A DNA stretch of 64,000 nucleotides. Origin: Phoronis australis. Its lineage: Eukaryota; Phoronida; Phoronidae. Position 1 is the stretch's first letter; each line of letters opens with the position of its first letter. The position numbers were made by a program, and so were the translations under genes. Below, in pieces: positions 33,300 to 46,720 of this stretch. The DNA lies in the NCBI GenBank assembly GCA_002633005.1, contig NMRA01000205.1, forward strand, positions 171,645 through 235,644, given 5' to 3'. The notes under the pieces were generated by a model, which searched no databases, had not been told where the DNA came from, and saw only the letters and a program-made list of their open reading frames with translations.

Positions 33300-36200
33300 T
33301 AGGTTTTGCAGCTTTAGCATTTGATACAAGTTGCTATGTGCCATTGTTGTTATCATGTGTGTACCATTTTTAAGTTAAATTTTCATGTAGAACTAAGGAA
33401 TTCATGGTACAACAACCGCTTAGTTGATTTTGACGAGACCTTCTTCAAATGAAAACTTGCCTATATCTCTCATTTAGTTTGGTTTTAACGCCAAATTAAT
33501 CTGCAAAACGTAAGGCATTAAGTATCAGTCCACGGATCCATCGACCACAGTACAGCCAACAAGCGGCAAGGTGGGGGGTCAGCCATTCAGAACCATGTTC
33601 AGTCTAATAAATCACTTTAGGGATGAGAGAAATTGGGTGAAGTATGACACCACAGAGTTTGGTGGTTCAGGAGATACTAGGGAAGTCTTCTGGGGGGCAA
33701 AATGAAGCAATTTCTTGATGCGGAATGAGTCATTTTGACTACATTTTCTACTGCAGTTTCTGCTTCAAACAATCTTTTCTGAATAATTTGATATCACATA
33801 ATAGGTTCATGACCAATGTAAGTAAAAACGGCATCGACACTAAAATATCGGTTACCATGGTAACACTGGAACTGTTTCCGTGGAGGGTACTTTTCATGCT
33901 TTTTAAAAACCAGCAGCAAGTTATACCCTTATAGCGAAGCTGCCACCACGAGAAAACTGAAAAGACTGTAGAAGACTCCATGCTCTTGAAATTAATACAA
34001 AAAATCTTTGTCAGACCTTCAGGCAGGCTTGGTAATAGGTATTTGAATTTCACTATTTTCAGACCGCACATATATGTGCTTGTCATGTTGAACCAGTCAC
34101 TAGTTGTGCGCCGTTTCTACGAATTAAAATGTCGTGGTATAATACAACAATTAAAACAATTGGTTTGCTTAAATGTTTTTAATTAATTATAAGGATACAA
34201 ACAGTTTCTATTAAAATATGAAATTATACTAGATTTGTTCATCCAACTCATTAAATACCAAACTAAAGCATACAATATACGTTAGTTGAATGATGGCGGA
34301 TCTGAAGTGCAGGTTTGCTGCGAATTTATCTATTTATCTGGCACTGCCAGTCGTATCTAATGTGGTATTTTTACAAACTACCGAGAGAAACAACTTTGAA
34401 AACTCTTGGGAAATGCGCAAGGAACATAGCGAGACATTAGAGAACCTTAAAAGTGAGGGGATGTGAAGGAGGTGGAACGTTTCCTGAGAAGTATAGGCTG
34501 TCTGCCTCGGTGCATCAGGAGCTTGATTATCTACCCTAGTAGATTCTCTTGCCCGAATCATCGTTACAACCGTCGACATATGTTGGCGTCGCTGAAGAGT
34601 ACATCCACTGCACATAAGAGGGGAAATCCGACAGAGGTCCTGCTTCATGCGACCTCAGGTAAGAATCACCAAACTCCAGGGTCAGACCCTGAGCAATATT
34701 TTTAGGAGCACATCATTCATGCAAAAATACTTTTATTGACGCATTGTGATTGCTTTTAACTTGGACCTTATTGCTTAATCATATCTTATTTCAAATGGCT
34801 TGAAGTATATGCATTGTATGTTTACATAGAAAATAGGTAGTTATCATAACTTTTCAATTGATCTGTTAACCACTTAAAGGATTCTGGTGTTGTTTCATGC
34901 TTTCTGAATTTGCAGTAGAGTTCAAAGTTCCTGTTTACCTCATGTGATTGCCAAAAAGTGGTCTATTTCTGAATTTTAGGGTAAACTAACAAACATAATA
35001 AGTGACTGTTGTGAGGGTTCCACAATATTTATCGAGGATCTTGAACACATGGTTTCCATGCCATACTTGTGCCTGAAAGATAGTGTATGCTATGTATGTA
35101 ATAGATTACAAAAACACAATTACACATGTCAGTTGTTTATTTGGAAATTTGTTATGTTGAAATGGTTAACTTTTTGGGCTCATCGTGAAGGTGAGTTCAT
35201 GTGAAGTGCAGTATGGTATTGCTCAACTTTTGGGATCATATCAGCTGCCATCTACAGTTATGTGTTATAAATACACAAAACGTGCCAAGAGTGGCGTACA
35301 TGAAATAATATCCCACGAGACATTATTCCGCGTATCGACCGAGACCGCCCAATAATCGCATGTTCAACAGGGCATAGTGCCGACGCTATGAAAAAAGACG
35401 CATCGTTTCCATAAAAACCATATTTTAATTAAGTTAAATTTATCTCTCATTTTCTGTCACTTGTAAATCATCGAACCCCAATTTGAATCCAGGTATCGTG
35501 TCGGCGGGATCCTTTGACTTGGGCATTATACTCAGTAAGCAGTTGTAACCTATTTTAGAAGACCATATTTTCACGGTCGAATCTTAGCGTTATAAAATGT
35601 GTAGTAAACTAAACTAATTGCTAAAACTTAATTTCTAGAATCACTTTATTTCTATTTTGTTTAAATATTCAATTGGTTTTGAGGAAAAACATTATTTTGA
35701 TAAAAGTAACTCGGCTTTTCTTAAAAGGTCACGACCTCTGACCCCGGACCTCTGACATAGAAAGTAATAACAAAGCCGAGGCGAATTCGAGAACGGTAGA
35801 TCGATTCTTTGCAATGTTTCTCGTACCGCCCCTCGGGCAATAATTCTCCAAAATCCACCCGGGCTCTAGATTACGTGGGATAACGACTTCGCCATGTAAT
35901 AATCTATATTTATTCACTTTTTTCCAAAATGATGTTTGAAATTGTTCCTAAAATGTTCAATTGTTGCATGAGAGACTATTAACAACATAATTTCGTGAGA
36001 AAAATCTTAAGTTGCATAAATCGAAAACGAAGCGGTGATATAGAAAACTGTAACAATGTTTTCGAGATATTCTCTTGAATGATTATATCGTATGAAATTT
36101 TGTCCTTTAATCGATCCTGTTGTTTTGCTGTGAATGTACATTTCTTTTTTTTTTCTAAATTTTATCAAAATGCATGGTCACGTGACCTTATTAAAGTCAT

Positions 36201-36388
36201 ATTGGTATAAAGTCATTAATTAAATTCTACGCAATTTCTGCTTTCAGAAAATATGCATTTTTGCTGAATTAAATTATAAAGTTTGGTAGAAATTTGGATG
36301 AATATACATGTAGTCATTTCAGTAACGTCCTACACAACCATAGCATGGTTAGCTTTTGTACTTTGTGATCACATGAGGAAAGATAAGG
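33300..36388. other. Intergenic region between two convergent genes
   Basis: No gene recognised. A stretch at 34463-34659 ends in CCTCAG|GTAAGAATC, a good donor, but its frames are interrupted and match nothing I know. An AATAAA on the minus strand near 35908 could serve the LRR-Ig gene. Confidence 0.4.
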
Positions 36389-39145
36389 CTACATAACAAG
36401 GCAAATCCAAAAAACTTGCGCAAACACTAGGATTGATGCGAGTCTCAATGAACTGCTTAGGTTTGGAACTACTGCTACACTTTCCCAGGTCCCAACCTCG
36501 TTGGTAGCTTTACACAGCACACCTTTAGATCTATGGATGTTGTCTAGGTGTGTCAAATTTACAGTCCCTTCAACTCGTAATTCGGAAGGCAGAGATGTCG
36601 TGAATTCATAAGCTTCACCAGCAGGGGAGACAATTGTAATGTTCGGTGCGGGATCTCCCTCAGATGAGCAAAACACTGCTAGGATCCCATTTACAACTCC
36701 AAATCTGATTTCTGGAATAGAAGGTTTTGCGCATGTCAGGTTGAGATTTACAAACATCTCAGGATTCGAGAAAAAGGGTGTATGACAAGATGGTTCATCG
36801 ACTCATCCCAGAGCCAACCGTCCTTGTTTCTCGATGAAGTCTTGCAAGTCTCTCAACAAACAGTTGCAATGAAAAGGATTCGGACTAAATTTAAATTGAA
36901 AAAAACCGTTTGTTGTTATAGCATTTTTAATGAAGATCTTGGGTAAAACTCGCAGTTGGTTATAAGACACTTCTAAATAGTACATATATCGGAGATTTGG
37001 TAGAACAATGTTTCCGATTCCCTTTATCAAGTTGTTATCCAAAGCTAAATAACGAAGATTGACGAGCGACTCAAATAATTTCCCTGGCACGTGATCGATG
37101 TTGTTGTGACTCAAACTTAGGTTGGCCACGCCCCTTAGATTAGCAAACGCGCTCTCGTCTATTAACGAGATTTCATTGTGACTTAGCGACAGATACACTA
37201 AACTTTGAAGGGAGCCATTGAATGTGTATCTGGTAATATATTTAAGACGGTTATTACTAAGATCCATTTGCCCCAACATATTAAGATCTTGGAAACAGTT
37301 TTTTTCAATTTCCACTATTTCGTTTCTTGACAAATCAATAAAGTTTAATACTTTTAAGCCGCTGAACAAGCCAAGCTGTAAGTAGCTTAACCTATTACTT
37401 TCAAGTGTCAATTTTTCTAATCGTGGTAGTAACTGAAATGTTCCTTTTTGAATGTCTGTAATAAGGTTATCTTTTAAATTCAAGTACGAAAGAAAGGTTA
37501 GACCGACAAAGGTATTACTCGTCAATCGCGCGATTGCGTTAGATTGCAATGTCAACGAAGACACCATCATAAATTCCATATGCGCAAACGCCTTATCTTC
37601 AATGTGAGAGATTTTGCCGTGAATCATTATTCGTTCAGCCTGCACCTGTTGCCAAATTGACAATGATAAGATGAAGGGGTCAGTTCCTAAATGTTCCATC
37701 ACTAAGTCCTCTGCCAATATAACATTTTTTATAGGACCAAGTAATTTAAAATTAATGGTTAGGGTCTGAACGACTATCGCTGGAAGTTGCGAGAGTGAAT
37801 CTACGATGATGAAGAGATCGGTAAACGAGCAATACTTGAAGACGTCACGTCTTACATCTGTAAATTCGTTGACCGTTATAAAAAGTGAAGTTAACGATTG
37901 AATGGGCTTAAAAAGTAAAGCAGGTACGCTTCTAATACTATTTCCCCCTATAGACAACTGTTTGAGTTGTAACAAAGTGGCAAACGCATTGCTACTAAAT
38001 GCTACAATTTTGTTCTTGGACAGATCAAGGCGCTCTACTGTAAATAAGCCGTACAGAGTTTCGTTTGTTACAACTTCCAATGCATTGTGGGATAGGTCTA
38101 GATACCACACATTAGGATTTTCTAACCAGTTTTGTTCAATCAGAACAATCTCATTATCTGATAGTTCCAAGTGACTCAGAGAACGAAGACCATCCATCGC
38201 ACCTTCTTCGATCTTTTTTAGCCTATTGCCACTAATAATAAGACTGTTTAGTAACGGGAGGTGTTCAAACAATCTCGGCCAAAGTCGTTCGATGTAGTTG
38301 CCACCCAGGTTCAGCATTAGGAGCTGAGACAGTCCTTGGAAAGATGATGCGTTGATGTTTACTAGTTTGTTATCATAGAGACTGAGAGTGAACAAGGCAC
38401 CAAGGTTTCTAAACGGCGAGCCTATTAGCCTGTCGATTTGATTAGAATCCAACATGATGTTCTCGGCGTTCTCCAGGCCAACTAAAAAGTTTGGCTGCAA
38501 GGACGACAGCTCGTTGCGCTCTAAAAAGACTTCTCGAACATTGCTCGTTCTACTGAAAGCCGTGTTGTTTACACTTGTAAAGTGGTTTTCCGACAAGAAC
38601 AGCGTAAATTCCGTGGACACTGGCGGAAGACAGGTGGCCTGGAATGAGGATATCAAATTGGCTCGCAAATCTAACACATTAAGATTTGACATTCCTGAGA
38701 ACGCGTTTTCAGAAATCGTTTGAATTCTGTTAAACTGCAGCTCCAATCTCTCCACGTTTGCCAAATGAGTAAAAACCCCGTCAGGCACCACGGACATGCG
38801 GTTCTTTCCAAGGACAATAACTCTCAGATTTGCCAGTTTCGTAAAAGCTGTTTCAGAGATTGTCTGAATGTTGTTACCTTCTAGTTCTAATCTGTAAACT
38901 TGTACTAGGCCATCAAAAATTCCACCTGGAAGGAATTGGATCTCATTGTCACTGAACTTTACCGCTGGAACACGAGCAAAGTCCAAACCACTAGAAAGTA
39001 TTTCCTTTATCTCGTCTATTCCACAAGACTTTACGAAAAGTTTTCCCCCTCTTTCAACGACATCTGGGTTGGTTGTACATGCTTGAAAAGGTCTAACCAA
39101 TGAACACAATCCCAGAATCAGCGTAATGCAGGAGTTAAAATCCAT
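36389..39145 (-). CDS. LRR-Ig surface protein, intronless, with one in-frame TGA
   Basis: One continuous frame of 919 codons broken only by TGA at 36805-36803 (codon 781). Residues 1-22 form a signal peptide ending near FQACTT. About 25-28 leucine-rich repeats of 24 residues fill residues 60-750 (for example LERLELQFNRIQTISENAFS). A C-terminal LRR cap starts NPFHCNCLLRDLQDFIEKQG. The TGA falls inside this cap, and its third and fourth cysteines (EPSCHTPFFSNPE, NLNLTCAKP) lie beyond the stop in the same frame. An Ig-like domain follows (VFCSSEGDPAPNI ... VLCKATNEVGTW). The protein ends in a hydrophobic stretch (LASILVFAQVFWICLVM) with no cytosolic tail, suggesting a GPI anchor. LRR-Ig proteins act in adhesion, guidance or immunity. 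A CCAAT/TATA pair lies upstream. Confidence 0.85.
36803..36805 (-). other. In-frame TGA inside the LRR C-terminal cap
   Basis: Codons read L-A-L-G-TGA-V-D-E-P-S-C. Both sides are needed to complete the four-cysteine cap, so the codon was probably a sense codon in the ancestor (TGG, CGA or TGC are one step away). Confidence 0.85.
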
Positions 39146-39267
39146 GTTACACTGCCGAAAGTTGCCAGGTCATTCCACTACACTTGCACTGAAGTCTTTT
39201 AAACAGGATCCGTTGAGTGAAGACGTTGGATTAATGACCCATCCAATGAACTCTTTACTTTTCTGGA

Positions 39268-39297
39268 TTATAAAACGTTTTCCGAGTCGTGATTGGT
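39268..39297 (-). promoter_or_regulatory. CCAAT and TATA-like elements of the LRR-Ig gene
   Basis: On the minus strand CCAAT (39297-39293) is followed 18 bp later by TTTATAAT (39275-39268), about 120 bp before the ATG at 39145. This spacing fits a core promoter with a leader of roughly 90 nt. Confidence 0.45.
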
Positions 39298-39349
39298 CGA
39301 TAAAAATAATAACCCCCTTTACGTGTGAAGTCGTGCGCAGTCCCACCTA

Positions 39350-39947
39350 ACTGTATGCCATCTTGGATGTCGCATGGGAAAGAGCAACGGTGGGATCCCA
39401 ATTTTCACAGGTTAAACCCTCGTGATAGCAATAAAAATAAGCACTGACGCCGCGCTCATTGGCAAAATATTTTCGCCAATTATGTTGCTCTGCCATCAAG
39501 TTTACATTTTACTTGGCGACATATTCTCGCCAAGTATGTTGCTCTGACACTAAGTTTGTTTTTTGTTTGTTCGTACTCTACAGGTCGCAGGAAATTCACT
39601 CACAACTTGCAGTTACCTATTTTTTCGTCGTGATCGGGTTGAAGATGGCAGACGTGGCGGCAACATTTTTTTCTCAAACTTACTGTTTTTTGGTTACTTG
39701 ATTTTCAATTTCAAAAAAGTGCACTTTTGAAAATTATCGAAAAATTTGTGGAATTTTGTGAAACTAATCTATTAAATAGAGTTTCCAATAGGCTTTCAGA
39801 AAATGTTTTTCATTTTTCTCTACAACCTCTCATTTTTTAATTATCCGGGATTTCCTGATGACGCTGTTCCTTTGTTGACGTTTTTGGTTTTCCTTCGATT
39901 GAACAAGACTATATTTCTTACTCATTTCTGACATCTTCATTCGTCTT
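39350..39947. other. Upstream flank of the LRR-Ig gene
   Basis: A short unit (CGCCAANTATGTTGCTCTG) occurs twice around 39475-39550. Otherwise nothing recognised. Confidence 0.4.
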
Positions 39948-39988
39948 ATGATTGTTATCATCATCATGTTCATCATCGCCACCACCGC

Positions 39989-40021
<33 letters not shown>

Positions 40022-40045
40022 TGTCATCATCATCTCCATTGTCAT
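39948..40045. repeat. Trinucleotide microsatellite (ATC/TCA)n
   Basis: Imperfect runs of TCA with interruptions, strongest at 39990-40020. Another GGTGAT/GGTGCTAGT-rich stretch follows at about 40256-40305. Their apparent poly-Met, poly-Ser and poly-Ile frames are artefacts. Confidence 0.9.
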
Positions 40046-40309
40046 CAATTTTGCCAAGGGTAGCTCCTCAGAGCGCTTTCATTTTTTGGTCGGTGGCGGG
40101 TGGACCCCTTCGTCAAAACATGACATTTAAGCCCCCTCGCATTTTTCAGGCTATGATTACTTGGTTAAAAACACAAAAAATAAAACGCTGACTTACAACA
40201 ATCATATATAACCTAAACCATCACCATAATCTAGTACATCGTATATAGATGCACTGGGTGGTGGTGCTAGTGGTGACGGTGCTAGTGGTGATGGTGATGG
40301 TGATGAGTA

Positions 40310-43300
40310 TGAAAAAGAGGAGGACATCTCATTATTATTGTTGTTTGGACACCAGGAACAAAATATACGGATACGTGGTCTGTGACACGCACCCATAGAT
40401 GCTGACAGAAGACAGCAAAGAGAAAAGCATTAGGAGTTGGTTCGCAGCAAGTTTGCTCTCATTGCCCCCAGTATCGAGACTGCCCCTGTTGTAACAGTCA
40501 TTAAGAATTTTTTCAGAGACAAACAAGTGTAAGGTGTGTTTTAAGATACTCGTGTTACAAAACTTTGTTTGTTATAAATCCAAGTTAACTTGTATTTTCA
40601 ATAAAGTGTTCATGAAAACCAAGTAATTTTTAAAAAAGAAACGGGTGCGCCTTTACGCGAATACTATGGGCCTATACAGGAGATATTACCCGTGAAACTT
40701 ATACGCGTGCGCCTAGATGTGCACAACTAAGTAACAAAGTTCGCGAAAAAGGAATTATTTCGGATATAGCCCCATGGGCTTAACGGCGCAGCAGTACGGT
40801 AGAGAATCTGTCATTGACGACCTGCGTCCACCCATCCACAGGGGAAAACTCGACATATATAAACAAACAATGTTAAAAACTCAATTATGTGCAATCCTCT
40901 CACTTTATATGAAGTCCTCAGACAACACGGAAGTGAATATTGTGATAAAATCAACTGTACATGTATATTTGTGGATATCTGGGTATAATTTAGCAAAACT
41001 GTCGCAACCGTTGAATGAACTGTTAGATAGACAGGTTTAGTTCATGTAACAGGCCTCCGGCACACATTACAAATATACAATACATAGTGAGTGCAAGATT
41101 TTTCAAATCTAAATTAATTCATATGAAGGAACTCATTTCGGCGTTTCTCCGCATTTATTGAATATCTAGCAACTTTTCTCAGGACAATTAAATCATGAGT
41201 TTGTAAAAAATCTCTGAAGACTATCTCGTCCACCTTATCGTATCTTGGTAAGAACAGTACACGTAGACCAGAATACATTCGAGAAGACAGTGTAATCCTT
41301 TTTCCACTTTCCCTCTGTCACAGCAGGGGGCGTGTTCTCTCCTCTCTATCAAGTCCCAGAACAATCATTAAAGAATTTTGCGGGGCTACACTGTGAAAAT
41401 TATTTTCTAGACATGTTATGTATTTTTCTACTACAAAATTACATTTAACAATTTCATAAACATCTAACGATTGAGAAAATATATTGCCTCTCCAATCCTG
41501 AATGTCAATATCAAAGCATCGTTGTTGCAATTCACTATCGCCTACACCTTGTTGTGCCCAAACAACTCCAAACTATCTTATAGTAAATCAACGCAAACAC
41601 ATGTCGGGTTACAGTTTACGATATATTCCTGAGCTAGACCAACTGAGTATTTACAGAGTTTTGTACCCAGATAGGTGTAATATTGCATAACTGAATGGGA
41701 CCTAGTGCCTATATGTTGTGTCAATGTAATACCTTAACACTAGCAGACATAAGGTCAATGGTACTTTTACTTTGTAAATTTCGACTTCAAAAATGCGCGC
41801 TCTGAATCATTTTTGCAACGCAAAGGAGTGCGCGCCGTTCGAGCACTTTGAAATTCATGAGATTAAGCAGCCAACATATGGACTTTCTGTCTGGTTTGAA
41901 TTCAGAAAGTGTTCTAAAAATACAAAAGATGTTTAGCTAAGTACTGTGTTTCTGTTAACGTCCTCTCTGACATAACATTACACTACAACAGTCACTCCAG
42001 CGCAGTCGACACCCGTTAATGCCAATTAAATGGTCGGTCGCCGACAGTATTATCTCCACTTCAGCTGTCGTAGGCTCATTATCGAATTTTTGTTATCCTA
42101 ATTGGAATTTTGAAATCAACTCATTTCTTTTTGTCAGTTTGATAATGCGCCAGTTGATCAGCTTTTTCGGTGTAACCTATGGAAGTGGTGAAACAAGAAA
42201 TAGTTATTGACAATAAAACGTCACTCATTAAATGCGCCTTTTTTGAAGTCATCAGCACGTGATCAATAGGTGAGAGGACCCAGTATGACCGCCAGGTAGA
42301 ATTTTAAAAAAATCATCTGGTTATTATTTCATCCGAAATTCATTCGATACATTACAAATTATGTGCTTTCTAGTGCGAAGACAAATTTTCGTAAGTTGTT
42401 TTCGGAGTTGGATATCCAAAAACCCAATATGGCAGCTAGATGCGATTTGAATATACGGATTATACAAATTTTGAAATTACTAAAAAGCCATATTCGCATG
42501 AAAGAACTCAAACTACATGTTTACCACTTCATATAGGCCTACTACACGGCAAACATGCAACAGAAGCGTCCGAATGCATAAAAATTGGTGGGTCAGGTTT
42601 GACTGCAGTTTTGTGGACTAAATGGGAAGGAAGTGATAGCCATAAGTGGTATTCAGTGGCTCCTTGAAGTTGTTGTAAGTAAACTGAGTCCAGAAATTTT
42701 GCCTGTGCTTTTGTCTACTAAGACACGGAAATGACACCATTTTGAGAGCACATCCTCGTTGAGACTTGAATTCTTGACGCCAATCTATGTACCCTTACCT
42801 GGTTAGTAATGACATATTTTAACCTAAATATCTGGAATCTAAAGCGAGAGAGCATTCGGATGATGGTCTCTGTTCTTGCACCAGGGCAACTGTGAATTTG
42901 TGATTCTAGGTAAAATATGGCCATTTTTGGCATCTCAATTTTTTTCACCGTGGATAAAAAGACATGTCTATGTTGAATTTCTTCAGTTTTGAGAAACTCC
43001 ATAGAGTGTACTTTCTGTCAGTTCTGTCCTTTTTTAGGAGTCCGAGACAGCTGTGCAAACCAGGTTTTCGAATTTTCCCAGGCCAGTGATAAAGTCAAAA
43101 TCACCCACTGGTACTGTGGTCTTATTGTTTTCATTACAGAAAACTGTGTTACATGAAAAAATAAAAGGGAGACACGCACGTGCCCAGCTTTGATATAGCT
43201 AGAAATTTAACTTTCGAGGTTTTGGGAGACGGAAGCGTTGACATAAGAGAAATTTCAGTTAGCAGAGAATGTCTGGTCCAAGTGTGGATGGGTGTCAGAT

Positions 43301-43861
43301 CAAAATCAACGAAAAAATACTCGTGTAATAGATGAAACGGAGTGAGCAGAGAGGTTCTCGGCGGAGCCGGACACAAATGCAAGGAAACGTCAGACCACAA
43401 TACACTTGCATTGTGTGAGAATCGCGCGGAGATCCTCAAATGTAACCTGCGAACGATCGAGGACCTTTTTAAAGCAGGTCTTAGTAATTCCGAAGAGACG
43501 CTCTCAAAAAAAAAACACGATATAGCGCGGCCCGGAATGAATTTACAAGTAACTTCAGTGTTGCTCTGCAAGGAATCTTGAATCTGAACCGATTTCGTCT
43601 TATTGACACCTGCTGGAGCCCCAACAAAATTCGTGGCATTGTCAGTAGGTGGTACGGAGTGTCGGCTTGTTGCCGGGGCAAAGCGACGGAGGCAATGTGC
43701 AGGGTTCAGTAGCTAGCTGTCTCGCGGCAAGAAAATCTAGCCAAAATCAGGTGCTCTCATTCAAAATAATTCACGTAATCTTGCAAAGTCTTTGTTTTTA
43801 GCAAGATTCTACCCTGGATGAATTGATACAACTCAGTACTACCAACTGTAGGTGCATTGCT
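40310..43861. other. No supported gene
   Basis: Short overlapping frames on both strands without domains, signal peptides or splice-bounded structure. Confidence 0.45.
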
Positions 43862-43877
43862 CTGTTGTTGCTGGTGG

Positions 43878-43931
<54 letters not shown>
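43862..43931. repeat. (TTG)n microsatellite
   Basis: About 20 TTG units, starting after TTGCTGGTGGTG and ending TTGTATTATAAATG. No coding context. Confidence 0.95.
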
Positions 43932-45769
43932 ATTATAAATGATTCCGATGATATCTCAGTGTAACACGTAAATAACCGTCGCCATCGACATAAATTGTCG
44001 CCCGGCCAAAAATATTTTATATCGATGGCGGCAGTGTCGTAACCAGATGAATACGGGTCGCATGTACATCCTTATTTTGCTAACGCCGTTATGATCGTTG
44101 ACTGTGGGGGGTCGTGATTGCTACGGTAATACTGACATTACCAGAGCATCTGAGATAGGAGGCAAATGTTGCAACTGGGATGGCCATTGTTGCGGAGGAG
44201 CCAGTCGGGGACGCGCCTCTTTTCAAGGTTTAAAAATAAACGCCCTCTGTAGGTTGGTTAGAAGATCTGGTGTACGGTGCAGATTCATTTGGCTCGGGCT
44301 GTCCTGGCATGAATTTCAGTTACACTGTTCGGAAGAAATACAAGGAGATTTCGTCTTGGGCTGTATCTAATGCAATACACTCTGCCTGACATCTGCTGAT
44401 GAGGATGCTGTATACTATATTGCGGGTGAGTAGCTTCAGCTGCGGCAGTGTGCGCTCACACTTGAGCTGAGGTGATACTCTACGCTGTACTAAATTTATC
44501 TATAAATTCCTAATTTGAAGCCAATGTAATAAGCTTCCTCAATACGTTTCAAAGCTACACAATAGATCTTTGTCTATTTTTCATCTGTTAGAAAATTCTT
44601 ATTTGCAAATTTCGGATAGGTGGAGTAATAAGTTTATCACATTTTTCGTAAATCTTATTGCATCCTGAATTTTTACTGAAGAATATAATTGTTCCAAACG
44701 ACGTCAACAGTCCAATATAAAGAAATGTAAAATAATTAATAGATGCCTGACTAAATTCTTCCCATTGGCCAAAAGGTAACAATATATAGTTGCTATTTGA
44801 CCTAGGTTAAATACACGACACTTAACTATATGTATTCCATTCCGTTCGTATCCTTGGAACAGAGCTCAACATTCCACAGAACATTAGCATAGTAACAGAT
44901 CAATATATGTGATTAAAAGACCCACGATCTTTCGAAACATACTTGTTTCAGTCTCAAGTGAAAATAAAATGACACAGCCAACCAACACAGAGCAAAAGTT
45001 TGTAACACACACAGTGGGACACGGCAGGTGTGAAATACTGCAAAGAATGACAAATGGAGGGAGTAACAGGAAAGTCACGCAAACAAGTGCAGCGTGGAGC
45101 GCAACTCTGTATGCTGCTCATTCAAAACAGGTTTCTCAAATGCAATCAAAAGGGACTCCAATACTTTCAATCACAGCACATCGTGCTTTGCGCATCGAAC
45201 TGACGTGTTTTCTACAATTTCCTGAAGGGTGATTTTACCTTCATAAATTGCAAAAAATGTTCTTGCATGTATCGATTTTGAAGATGTACACATAACCGAA
45301 GGAAAATATATCAAACCCTTTGACCAATGCAACATTTGAACGAAGACATTCGTTTATAGGGCATGCAAACTAATAAACCGAACTGCACTGGGCAGCAAGG
45401 CGGACTTTCGCTTTAGAAATGTTATTTTTTCATGACGAAGTTGGAGGACTTCCTATTCCGATAATAACATCTAGGTAATCATCGGGCTTACAAACTTTAA
45501 CATTATCCCTGATGATTTTCTTAATGGCGTGTTCCTCTAGGAGTTAATTATGGAACATAACATTTTTGTAATATTACAATGTAGTGATACGTCCTATATG
45601 TTGATTATCCTTCCGCACTAGTTTCATATACGTTCTTTTGTAGTTGTGCGCCTGCTGTGGCTTAGAGGTAACCTGTGCGCTTGCCTATTTCTCAGCGTGG
45701 GTGCAAATCGCACGCAAAGTTGTTTTCGACTTTCTCTCCAGTTCATTAAATCACATAGTGACAAACCTA
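43932..45769. other. No supported gene apart from a possible SINE
   Basis: No recognisable protein. A tRNA-like segment at 45653-45718 is annotated separately. Confidence 0.45.
45653..45718 (+). repeat. Possible tRNA-derived SINE head
   Basis: TGGCTTAGAGG resembles a pol III A box and GGTGCAAATCG, about 35 bp later, a B box. The segment begins GCTGTGGCTTAGAGG and ends GCACGC. It lacks the paired acceptor stem of a working tRNA, so a SINE head or decayed tRNA pseudogene is more likely. Confidence 0.35.
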
Positions 45770-46329
45770 ATTTTCTGAATGAAATGGGAATGTCATGACG
45801 AATTCTGTAACGATAGTGATGAGATCTTCAACATACCCAGTAAAGTTCTAGAAATTTAAAATAATTTTCAGAACAATTTAAACTCCTGTAGAATACTGAA
45901 AACGACTTTTGACGTGCTGGAAGTATAATTCAAACTATTCAGAAGTAAAATGTTCTGAAATTAAGTTGGTCTGTCTCACTCAAAAGAATCAATAACCCCA
46001 GACTTGACATCGAAGTTGCATTCTTGAAGCTAATTGTTCAAACGAGTTGTAGCAATTAACCTTTAATTGTAAAATAATTTTATATTGGTGAAGAGACTGA
46101 GAGTAAATTTCATTGGCATTAACGAACAAAACATGCCTAACCTCAATGACATGATCAAGCAATTAACCATTTATGAACTGACCTAAGAGCTTTTTACGGC
46201 AACGGATTTCCGCGCTTACAGTGTGACGATTGCAAACAATTCAGATTTCGCACAAAGGTATCTCACTCATATTCATAACTTTATGGGTTATTACACGATT
46301 GTATCTGCCACTCGAGGCTAATATTGTGG

Positions 46330-46337
46330 TATAAAAG
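46330..46337 (+). promoter_or_regulatory. TATA box of TRP copy 1
   Basis: TATAAAAG, about 390 bp before the ATG at 46721. The matching site in copy 2 near 54859 has decayed to GATAAAAG. The long distance to the ATG leaves room for a long leader or a 5' UTR intron. Confidence 0.45.
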
Positions 46338-46720
46338 CAAATAATTCGACTAAAACTCTATCATACTCTCCGTGACACAGATTGGATATTATGGTTCTTG
46401 GTGGGTGGTCCGTTTCCACACTGAGTCGTGTAATTCTCCTAAAGCGTAGGTCACGCTTGCCTGTTTAGCAGACTTTGAAAGGAGTTTTCAAATTTTGTTC
46501 CAAACTTTGAAGGTTGTTGACGGTTACAGAGCATTGTTTTTCTTTTAGAAAACTAGGTGGGAAAGCAGTTATTAATAACTGTTCATTGGTAGAAACTGGG
46601 TTGGTATCCTTTTAAAAGTCCAGCTATTCGACGAATGTTAAGGGTGACAAACATCTGAAGGGCAATCCTTGAACTGCAGTGGTTCAAAATCTTGTCGTAT
46701 AACTCCTCAGAACAACTGTA

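Noticed and set aside
34334-34705. Opposed frames near a good splice donor
   Set aside because: Frames on both strands are interrupted or featureless, and no partner exon was found.
36803-36805. TGA as selenocysteine
   Set aside because: The codon sits between G and V in an LRR cap where no redox residue is expected, and no selenoprotein family has this architecture; I did not find a SECIS-like hairpin by eye.
36757-36870. A tiny intron removing the TGA
   Set aside because: No good donor precedes the stop, and splicing it out would remove the third cysteine of the LRR cap.
39948-40396. Poly-Met, poly-Ser and poly-Ile open frames
   Set aside because: They are translations of ATC and GGT-rich microsatellites.
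43149-43571. 140-residue minus-strand frame
   Set aside because: No recognisable domain, no splice or promoter context, and an overlapping plus-strand frame of similar quality.
45653-45718. Functional tRNA gene
   Set aside because: The A and B box matches are imperfect and the ends do not pair into an acceptor stem.
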